From positions 1-64,000 of the forward strand of contig JAHLWY010000225.1 of the NCBI GenBank assembly GCA_020002185.1: DNA of 64,000 bases, read 5' to 3'. The DNA comes from Paraescarpia echinospica. Lineage: Eukaryota; Annelida; Polychaeta; Sabellida; Siboglinidae. Of the stretch, positions 54,815 to 64,000 are shown piece after piece. Numbering within the stretch: the first letter of the stretch is position 1; every line of letters begins with the position of its first letter. Both the position numbers and the translations under genes were made by a program. The notes below the pieces were generated by a model. That model was not told the origin of the DNA. It saw only the letters and a list, made by a program, of their open reading frames with translations, and did no database searches.

Positions 54815-54999
54815 AAAACAATTATACGCCGCTATCGTGGGAGCCCTGATGTAACATGATTATATGATTATCACGTGATCAACTATATATGCATACATAT
54901 ATGTGTAAACATGGTATGTTTAGTATAGTATATTATAATATAGTATAATACATAAATTAGTTTAAACAAATGCAGTCGTGTCTAGTTTAAGAATGACAT

Positions 55000-56388
55000 A
55001 TGTAATAGTTATAAATATGACAAATTGATAACGTAATGTTTTGTATAAGTGGAAAAAAACATATAAATTATGTGTATAAATTGTATCAAGGATGATGTTT
55101 TGAGAATTGTTAACAATTTGTATAATGTTGTGTCTGACGTACTTTTTTGCATATTGATTATTAACTCTGGGAATAAATAAGTTGTTTTACCACGAGTGTT
55201 GTATTGGTGAATTGCAAAGTGATATGTGTATGGAATACGACTGACGTATTCTGGTATAACCTTGTTGATCAATTTGTAATAAAATTTGAGCTGTTGGAGT
55301 CTATAGATGTCATCCAGCTTAAGAAATTTACATTCTTTGAAGATGGGATCTGTGTGAGAATTGTATTTACTTGAAGTAACTATTCGCACTGCTTTCTTTT
55401 GAAATAAAAAAAAACGATGGGCTTGATAACCCCACACCAATATGCCATAATTAATATTGGGAAGAATGAGCGAATTATACATTATAGATAATATAGTCTT
55501 AGGTAATACATGTTTAAGTTTATTTAAAATTCCAATTATTTTATTGATTTTATTCGCTGTTGTGTTTATATGGCAAATATATAGCAGTGTAGTATCCTTT
55601 CCTAAATCCAAATTGAAAATTAGACAGGATTTTGTGTTTTGTTATATCATTTATTAATCTATTACATATAAATTTTTCAAAAACCTTTGTAAATACAGGC
55701 AAGATAGAAATAGGCATGTAATTGCTGATTAAATGGTGTATCTCTGTTTTTAAAAATTGGGACAATATCAGCTATGTTTAGCTGATCGGGAACATATCCT
55801 TCATCAAATAATAAGTTTACAATGTAACATAATGGTTCAAATAGATTGGAGACTACGTGCTTAAGAGTTACAGGTTTTATTCCATCCCATCCAGAACTGG
55901 AGTTTGTTAAAGTCTGAATAATTCCCTTTATCTCATCTGGTGTGGCTGGTGACAGAAACATTTATATAGACTCCTTTAGGGTAATCATCAGGACTCTCTG
56001 ATATAACTGGTATGTTATCAGCCTATACTTGTAAAATATTCGTAAAATTTATAAGCTATGCACATTTTTTTTATTTTATTTACCATCAATTAGTAATTGG
56101 TCGTTAGATATATTTACTTCCTTCCTTCCTTCCTTCCTATAATACTCTTTAAAATTCTCCAGGTTTTTTGCAAGTTGCCCTTTTGCTTATGAAGCTCGTG
56201 TCGGTAGTGTTCTCTTTCTGCTGTGGCAATAAGGCAATTTAATTTATTTCTATATTTTTTATAGTTAATTTCATTGTAAACAGTCGGTTTTTTTATAATT
56301 CTTGTACAATTTGTGTTTAATTCTAATGGATTGTCTAAGTCCACGGTTTATGTTTTCTTGCCCTAATAATTTTTTAATTAGTGGAAAT
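55000..56388 (-). pseudogene. LINE, RT part (with internal deletion)
   Basis: From 56344: linker NELNYKKYRN-like, then TPDEIKGIIQTLTNSSSGWD (55945), FDEGYVPDQLNIADIVPIFK (55800), ISNYMPISILPVFTKVFEKF (55730), FGFRKGYYT (55615). It then goes directly to a C-terminal frame (KINKIIGILNKLKHVLPKT, PNINYGILVWGYQ, QYNTRGKTTYLFPE), omitting the catalytic palm. The junction near 55600 is an internal deletion. It continues upstream at 57904 after an inserted RTE. Confidence 0.7.
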
Positions 56389-57903
56389 GAATTATTGTAC
56401 ACAAGAAACAGAGAAAGCACTCAGAGGGATGAAAAGTGGGAAGACTGTAGGAGCAGATGAAATACCAGCTGAAGCTTGGAAATGTATGGGCAACTTTGAT
56501 GTAAAGTTACTATGCAGACTATTCAACTGTGTCATGACTTCAGAATACATGCCATCGGTTTGGCGACAGAGCATACAGGTCCCAATCTTCAAGGGAAAAG
56601 GTGAAATTCAGGAGTGTAAGAACTACCGAGGGATCAAACTCCTGACGCACACCTTTAAGATATGGGAGAGAGTCATAGACAAGAGGATGACAGAATGAAC
56701 AGACATACATGAAGGTAAGTTTGGGTTTACGCAGGGCAGAAGTACCACAGATGCGCTTTTCATTCTCAAACAAACAATAGAGAAACACAGGGACGGACAG
56801 AAGGACATCAGAGCAGTATTTATCGACTTGGAGAAATCATACGATCGGGTACCAAGGGAGGAGATATGGTGATGTGCGAGAGAAAGGGATGTACCGGAAA
56901 AGTACATCAGACTGATACAGGATATGTACCGGGGATGTGAGACAAAGGTACGCAGTGTGGCTGGTGAAAGCAGCAACTTTGGCGAAGAGGTTGGGTGCAT
57001 CAAGGATCTGCATTGAGTCCATACCTGTCCCTCATATTGATGGACGTCTTGACGGAGAAGGTGAGAAAAGATGAACCAGAATCAATTATGTTCGCAGATG
57101 ACATTGTGTTGTGTGGAGGAAAGGAGGTAGACATGACAGCGTACATGGAGACGTGGAGGAAGGCACTGGAAGAGAGAGGAATGAGGGTTAGTCGACCGAA
57201 AACCCAATTTATGGACTTCATGTACGAACGTAATGAGGAGATAGACAGACCAACTGTAAAGATACTGGGAGGCAAGCTGGAAAAAATTACACACTTCAAA
57301 TATCTAGGGTCAGTCGTGGAAGAGACAGGAGGCAAGAAAACGGAGATCAAACAGAGAGTGAGTGCAGCTTGGAGAAATTGGAAGAAATGCAGTGGAGTGT
57401 TGTGCGACAGGAGGACGCCAGTGAAGTTGAAGGGAATATCAATAAAACAGTAGTCAGGCCAGCCATGCTGTACGGGGTTGAGACCTGGGCAACAACGAAA
57501 GGACAAGAAGCAAGGATAGAGATGAATGAGATGAGGATGCTCAGGTGGATGTGTTGAGTAACAAAGAAAGATAAGATCCGAAACGAATACATTAGAAGAG
57601 CAACGAGAGTGACACAAGCATCCAAAAAGATAACAGAGAAAGGACTGAAATGGTATGGGCATGTGATGAGAAGGGAAGAGGAGCACATAATGAGAAGAGT
57701 GCTAAATGCAGAGATACCAGGAAGAAGAAGGAGAGGACGACCGAAGACTAAATGGAAGGACAAATGCAGAAGAGACATGGAAATCGTCGGCCTGAGTGCA
57801 GATGTGGTGATGGACAGGGCGACATGGAGAAAGAAAATTACCAGCTAAACCGACGACCCCAGATGACGGGAAAAGCCAGAGAAGAAGAAGAATTATTGTA
57901 CAC
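56389..57903 (+). mobile_element. RTE-type LINE, 5'-truncated, nested with 14-bp TSD
   Basis: Flanked by exact GAATTATTGTACAC copies at 56389-56402 and 57890-57903. Plus-strand blocks: RGMKSGKTVGADEIPAEAWK (56415), MPSVWRQSIQVPIFKGKGEI (56550), KNYRGIKLL, FGFTQGRSTTDAL (56720), AVFIDLEKSYDRVP (56815), QGSALSPYL (57000), MFADDIVLCG (57088), FKYLGSVVEETG (57298), GRRRRGRPKTKW (57720) and WRKKI at the end. Stops at 56696, 56870 and 57555 and frameshifts near 57010 and 57420 inactivate it. Its tail is AGAAGAAGAA. Confidence 0.88.
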
Positions 57904-58560
57904 TACTGTACACTATTATACACTATTATATTTGTATTAGGTGGTCGATAGACAATACCAACAATCGTTTTTTTATTACGTATTGTAGACTGAGTGTTGA
58001 CTTCAATAAACATGCATTCCAAACATTCAGTTATGATACTCATATCTGATAACTCAATGTACTCAAGGGAACTATGAACATACAAGGATACACCACCTGC
58101 CTTCTTGGAAGGTCTAGTCAAATGAATAATTATATACTCTAGTAATTCATATAAGTCAACGTTAATATTATTTAACCAAGTTTCACTTAGATCGATAACC
58201 TTGAATTTATTGTCGATCACCGATAAGAAGTCACTCAGTTTGCTGATGTTCTTCGATAAGCTTCTAATATTTAAATGCATCAGTGGGAATTCTTCCTCGC
58301 TGAAATTATTTCTTTTTATAACTTCATTAATGTCATCCTCAAGATAATATTTAGTATTTGCAAAGTTAAATAAGTTACAATCTGGATCTATATTGCGCAT
58401 TGCAGCAATACCATTTTCATAACCATGTACATCACCTGCATATGCCAGGGAAGTTTTAGGTAACTGGCTCATAATACTTGTACGTTGTATGTGCATACAC
58501 AGAAATGCGGTACACAATAATGTTTGTATCATTACAGATAGCATTGTCAAGCACGTTTAT
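57904..58560 (-). pseudogene. LINE endonuclease part (same element as 55.0-56.4 kb)
   Basis: From about 58400: FPLMHLNIRSLSKNISKLSD, IDLSETWLNNIN, KKAGGVSLYVHSSLEY, IVGIVYRPPNTN. These are the N-terminal blocks of a CR1/jockey-type apurinic endonuclease. The frame is open for about 200 codons; the remainder is displaced by the RTE inserted at 56389-57903. Confidence 0.75.
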
Positions 58561-58608
58561 AACGTACAGTGTTGAATGACAGTTGTTAAATTGAAGGGAA
58601 TTACTTAG

Positions 58609-58609
58609 A

Positions 58610-58678
<69 letters not shown>

Positions 58679-58690
58679 AACACACACACA
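58609..58690. repeat. (CA)n microsatellite
   Basis: About 35 CA units with two AACACA interruptions near the right end. It lies just upstream of the LINE endonuclease. Confidence 0.95.
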
Positions 58691-58839
58691 TTCATATATA
58701 TAAATCGATTAAACCAGGTTAAAAGTAATGATAGATTTTTTTGTTTTCTTTTCATGTTTTTTTTTACATTTTTACAGTTGTTAGTATCAGTATATATAAT
58801 AGATATAAGGACATTATATAGCATATGATATATATATGC

Positions 58840-59220
58840 ATAGCAAGACGAATATCATTTGACAATTCACAACTGTCATGACTAGGGCCCATTGGTGAAC
58901 AAACAACGAGTATTTGCGAATACGTCATGAAGTTTAAATATATGTAATTACGTATTTTGTTTTCTACCATCTGATAAATATTACTATCACGACTACCATC
59001 AGAACCCTAAAGGACATGCTCTTCTGATTGCATATAACTTGATATCATTTGAGCATTATCACTCAAACATCGACACCTAAGCAAGCTAACACATATTTGT
59101 TTTATTCGTCAAGTAAAGTGCACCCGAACACCCCCACCCCCACCCCCGTGTAACGCTTCATCACGTCGACCCGTAGATCTACACCCCAACCACCAAAGAG
59201 TGTCATAGGCTACATGGTTG
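58840..59220. repeat. Dispersed repeat, copy near 59 kb
   Basis: Matches 43730-44150: AAGACGAATATCATTTGA, CATGACTAGGGCCC, GAGCATTATCACTCAAACAT, CACGTCGACCCGTAGATCTA. Includes a CCCCCAC tract at 59130-59146 absent from the other copy. Confidence 0.65.
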
Positions 59221-59259
59221 ACAGCAACGGTGTCGCTGTATAATGGCATACTTGTCTTA

Positions 59260-60431
59260 TCGTGTTGTAGATAATTTTACGACCAGGTACCTTTTAATAG
59301 GGTCGAACGAGTTGCCGAAAACACAACTTTATTCTGATAGGCCTATGCATTAAAGATTAGCCTGCTTGACAGCCTAGTCCAGGAACCTCGTACCTACAGT
59401 AAGATATCAGAAATCGGGCTGTTCATGTCACGTCATCCACAAACGTTGCGAGGCGTCACACACACATAACATATCCAAGGAAGCATTTTTATTATGAAAA
59501 CCACAGCTTTCTACATGTAACGCATTTGAATCATTTCACATCGGTACAAGTATCCACAAACAACATTCATATTTCACAAGCTATTGCTTCCAACCTATTG
59601 TCCACACGTATCACATCTTAAACGTGTGCTGCCTGTTTGAATGTGAACACGTTTCTTTCATGAACAATGTTAAAAAAAGACTGATCCCACATATATCATA
59701 TCTAAATCGTGTCTTCACATTGCGAGTGCGAATGTCTGCCTTCAAATTGCCGTTTTTTGAAAACTCGAAGCCACACGTACCACGTCAGCTCCGGCCCATT
59801 ATGAGAACAGCCACGTGGTTTCAAACCATTACTGTATACATATTGTGCCCGGCAGATATGACATTTGTTTCTCCCCGGTGTGGATACGGATATGCGTATT
59901 CAGACTTCCACTTGCGGATAACTGTGCACCACAGGTATGCCATTTGTAGGGTTTTCCCCGAATGGATACTGACATGTCCCTTCAAATTACCACTTTCTGA
60001 GAAATCTGCACCATTGGTAAGGTTTCTTCCAGGTGTGGATACGGACATGCGTCTTCAGATTACTACGCCGTGAGAATTGTGCACCAGAGGTATCACATTT
60101 CTAAGGTTTATCCTCCGTATGGATACGGATATGTCTCTTCAAATTACCATTTTCTGAGAACACTGCACCACAGGTATCACATTGGTAAGGTTTCTCCCCG
60201 GTGTGGATACGGACATGCGTCTTGAGATTTCCACGTCGTGAGAATTGTGCATCACAGGTATTGCATTTGTAGGGTTTCTCCCCGGTGTGGATACGGATAC
60301 GTATCTTCAAAATACCACTTTGTGAGAATTGTGCACCACAGATAAGACATGTGTAGGGTTTCTCCCCCGTATGGATAAAAACATGATACTTCAAATTACC
60401 ACTTTTTGAGAACTGTGCACCACACGTATCT
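59260..60431 (-). pseudogene. C2H2 zinc-finger gene, copy C
   Basis: From 60431 leftwards: fingers GAQFSKSGNLKYHVFIH, GAQFSQSGILKIRIRIH, DAQFSRRGNLKTHVRIH and GAVFSENGNLKRHIRIH, with HTGEKPY linkers (60440-60110). A stop (60103-60101) follows, then further fingers in changing frames to about 59700, and a 3' part (59260-59690) matching 17870-18272. Several fingers keep perfect C2H2 spacing. The 5' end is cut by the foldback element starting at 60432. Once a multi-finger DNA-binding protein; now probably broken. Confidence 0.7.
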
Positions 60432-63155
60432 TTTTGTGACGGCTTCTTAAAAATAAATACATTATTCACATTTCACAGGTTAATATCTCTCGAACTACTT
60501 AACCTGTATCAATGAAACTTAACGGAATTGTTCTCTACAACGTATAGATCACATCAATATAATTAGAACATAAATACAGTGTGGATGGTTAATGTGCACC
60601 AAGTTTATAAAAATTATATTTATTCAATAAATCACTCACGAGAGGGTTTTCAGACCTTGATTGTGAACAAAATACACATACCTCAGAAACTAGTTGTATA
60701 TAATTGGTATATACACATGCAATTGTGCAAATCAGAGTAATATTGCAGGTCTGGTTATCTTAATTATGAATATGTACATATGCAAAGATGGTATGTTGTT
60801 ATATTTATTTGCAATTGACCAACTTCTGACCCAAATAGTCAATGAGGCATAGCATGTATTGTCACAAAACTTTTTCTAGGTGTAAGCTTGTCCTTATAAC
60901 ATAAATAACTAATAACTCTCAATATCCTTCCGTACTTCCTTCACAACAAAAATGGGATATTTCAGGGTGCCCCAATGTTTTCAATAAATCACTTGCAATT
61001 CACGAAAGGGTTTTCAGGCATTGATTGCAAGCTAAATATAGATGCCGTAAGTTAACTGTTGTAAATATTTGGTATCTATGTGTACCAGTGTGTAATATCA
61101 GAGCAATATGACATGTCTGACTGTCTTAATTATGAATCTACACACACTCAAAAGTGCTATGTTATTATATTTATATAAATTAGCCAACTTCCGACCCTCA
61201 AAAAAGTAAATGTCGGTTAGAAGATATTGTTATGAAACTTTTACTAGACATAAACCAGTCCTATAACACAAATAACAAGTAACTCTCAATATCCTTCCAT
61301 GCTTCCTTCTCAAGAAGAATGGTTACCCTTGGGTACCTCAAATTTATTGTGAGCTGAACACACATGCCATTGCTAACATTTGTATCTATGCATATCAGTA
61401 TACATTCTCATAGTAATATGACTTGTTTGAATGTCTTAATTGTGAATCAGTACATATTCAAAGATGGTACAATGTTATATTTCTCTTAAAAATAACCAAC
61501 TAATGATAAAAATGAATGTGGGATAGAAAGTATTGCTGCAAACTTGTATTAGGCAAAAACCAGTCCCGTTTACAACATAACTATCAACATTAAATAATCA
61601 GATATCCCAAAAGTTTTTTTTTTAGCTACACTGACCTTGATACAGGTAATTGTAGGTATTAGACCTGTGTCACACGTATAATGATACATATGGCACTAAT
61701 AGTAATATGTTATATTGAATTAGATATTTGTGCACATTTTTATATCCAGAAATATGATGGAAATATGTGAATTTTAGATTTTGTACAATTTTTTTATTAC
61801 AAATTAGACAGTGATACTGATTGCTTGGGTCAAAGCATGCCCAGTTTGTACTGTTACATAAAAAGGAAGTACCTGGTAGGTCACTTACAATTTGTGTGAG
61901 ATGAGAAATGTGAGAATTACTTGATATTTATGTTATATAAGCATTTGTTTTATGCCTCGTAAAAGTTTTGTAGCAATACTTTGTACCCCAAATCCATTTT
62001 TTTGAATCAGGAGTTGGTTATTTTTAAAAGAAATATAATTATGTACCATAACGTCCCATCTTTGATTATGTACAGATTCATAATTAAGGCAGTCAAACAA
62101 GTCATATTACTCTGAGAATGTACACAGATATGCATACATACCAAATATATACAAATATTAACAACAACATGTACATTGAGCTCACAAGCAATGCTTGAAA
62201 ACCCTCTCGCGAGTGATTTATTAATCAATTTGGTGTACCCAAGGGCCATTCTTCTTGAGAAGGAAGCATGGAAGGGTATTGGGAGTTACTTGTTTTTTGT
62301 GTTATAGGACTGGTTTATGTCTTGCAAAAGTTTCATAACAATATCTTCTATCCCACATTTACTTTTTAGGGTTGGAAGTTGGGTAATTTTATATATATAT
62401 ATTAGAACATTGCACCTTTGAGTGTGTGTATATTCATAATTAAGACATACATGTCATATTGTTCTGATAATACACACTGGTAATGGTATGCATAGATACC
62501 AAATAATTACAACAGTTAATTACGGCATCTATATTTAGCTTGCAATCAATGCCTGAAAACCCTCTCGTGAATCGCAAGTGATTTACTGAAAAATTCCCAT
62601 TTTTGTTGTGAAGGAAGTACGGAAGGATATTGAGATTATTAGTTATTTGTGTTATAGGGACAAGCTTACACCTACAACAAGTTTTGTGACAAAACATGCT
62701 ACGCTTCATTGAATTTTTTGAGTCGGAAGTTGGTCAATTTTTAAAGAAATATAACAACGTACCATCTCTGCATATGTACAGATTCATAAATAAAACAACC
62801 AGTCCTGCCATATTACACGGACATGCACACTTGCATGTGTGTATACCAATTATATACAACTACTTTCTGAGGTTTGTGTATTTTGCTCACAATCAAGGTC
62901 TGAAAAACCTTTTGTGAGTGATTTATTGAATAAATCATTATGTTTATGAAGTTGGTGCATACTAACCATACACTGTATTTATGTTCTAACTCTAAGTATA
63001 TGTATGTGATCTATACATTGTAGAGAACAATTCCACAACATTTAATTGACACAGGTTACATAGTTCAAGAGATATTAACTTGTGAAATGTTAATCATTTT
63101 ATTTATTTTTAAGAAGCCGTCACAAAATGGATAAGTCCCAAATTTCAAATTTCTC
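60432..63155. mobile_element. Large foldback (long-inverted-repeat) element
   Basis: The left arm (60432 to about 61500) and right arm (about 61990-63155) are reverse complements with moderate divergence: TTTTGTGACGGCTTCTTA at the left pairs with TAAGAAGCCGTCACAAAA at the right, and ACAGTGTGGATGGTTAATG with ACTAACCATACACTGTA. Each arm is itself made of three to four diverged subrepeats of about 350 bases around GAGGGTTTTCAGACCTTGAT/TGTGAGC. The centre is about 450 bases of AT-rich text. No transposase. A partial copy lies at 40983-41757. Confidence 0.8.
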
Positions 63156-63905
63156 TGTTGTGAGTGGCGTCTTCCCACACAATGAGGCTATTCAAACCAG
63201 CCATAACGAATTTTGCAAATATCCCAATTTTACCTAGTGTGTATTTGCTGTTAAAAAATAAGAGGTTCACTCAAAACAACCTCTGTATTGATTGTAACAA
63301 TTTATCTGAATCAAGTCAATGAAATAAAAGCCTGGCCCAGGCCAGGGCCTATAGTATATATATAGTATATGGCCAGCTAGGCGCTAGTCAGTGTTTCAGA
63401 ATTTCATAATTTTACTCAAGCCAAGGCCAAGCCATTTTTTTTAGATCTTTTCAAAACGTCATATTCATTATAATTATGTTTGAATGTCCTTGAGAACAAT
63501 TAAAACATATAATTAGTGCTTACCAACCAAACACGCCGCGCATATGTGATTGTGCCACTGGATCTCAGATTGGATCACCCGTTTATCGCTCACACTAAAA
63601 TAATAGTAATGCCAACAACTCATTCAACTAATATATTCGAATAATGTGATGGGTTGCCATGTAAAGATTAACGACAGTATTATACCTTTTGTACATTGAC
63701 CAACACTACTTCTAAATCATACGTGTTAGCTCAAGAACGATCTCTGCGATTGTGAAGTCGACGCATACAAAATGTGTGTGCATAGCCTCAATCATCTACG
63801 CACCGTGGCGCCACCATTTGTCTCCATTAATATAGCCAAGCTCCGTAAGGTAGAGCCACCGCTGGGCGCTATCGCAACCACAAAGTTTTAGTTTCCCCGT
63901 TATGG
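63156..63905. repeat. Segmental-unit upstream region, copy C
   Basis: Counterpart of 42510-43240: GAGTGGCGTCTTCCCACACA, CCTGGCCCAGGCCAGG, CCGTTTATCGCTCACACT, CTACGCACCGTGGCGCCACC. The following 63905-64000 matches 44400-44510, so the unit goes on past the window. Confidence 0.65.
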
Positions 63906-64000
63906 AACTCTTTAATCTTGGCATGTCAAAGTTCTTTAAGCCTGTTTAGCGGATATATTATGTCAAATGTATTATATTTCTGAACTTTCAAACCAGGATG

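Noticed and set aside
57000..57778. Minus-strand frames of 143-228 codons
   Set aside because: Antisense to the RTE reverse transcriptase; no motif of their own.

Overview
This is animal (metazoan) nuclear DNA, most likely from an invertebrate. The support is C2H2 zinc-finger genes with the HTGEKP linker, several clades of non-LTR retrotransposon, a Penelope element, a pogo/Tigger-type transposase, a Polinton (Maverick), long microsatellites, and one split EF-hand gene whose exons have GT..AG borders and matching phase. I cannot place the species. Nothing bacterial is present. The window is repeat-dense, and almost all long reading frames belong to mobile elements or zinc-finger arrays.

Layout. 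1-690: decayed LTR-retrotransposon integrase. 703-3794 (-): RTE-type LINE. 3.96-10.1 kb: mostly non-coding, with tandem repeats and LINE scraps. 10148-12034 (+): three exons of a calmodulin-like EF-hand gene with two in-frame stops. 13.5-17.5 kb: three eroded LINE fragments (+). 17.87-21.6 kb (-): zinc-finger gene split by an L2/CR1-like LINE (about 18273-21186) whose reverse transcriptase frame is still open. 22.7-24.64 kb: MITE-like repeat, (GT)n and a pogo/Tigger-type transposase. 24637-36134: an 11.5-kb Polinton inserted in that transposase, whose reading frame resumes at 36141. 36.3-44.5, 47.0-52.8 and 58.8-64.0 kb: three diverged copies of a segmental unit (a zinc-finger array on the minus strand plus its upstream region), broken by LINEs, a Penelope element, a foldback element and others. 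44.9-46.4 kb: a decayed member of an uncharacterised multicopy family.

The Polinton is the most interesting object. Rightward genes run from an RPA-like zinc-ribbon/OB-fold protein through a Zn-motif protein, packaging ATPase, chromodomain integrase, small membrane protein, penton-like protein, pX-like basic protein and major capsid protein to an adenain-like protease. Leftward genes from the other end encode a NADAR-domain protein and a C2H2-finger protein. No protein-primed DNA polymerase B is visible. The ends are inverted repeats of about 1 kb. They carry the same TATA promoter and the same first codons for the outermost gene on each side, and the 3' ends of the terminal transcription units also match. 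So two different cargo regions (RPA-like/Zn protein at one end, NADAR at the other) sit in inverted copies of one expression frame. Several genes carry stops or frameshifts, while capsid and protease are open, so this copy is fairly young but probably inactive.
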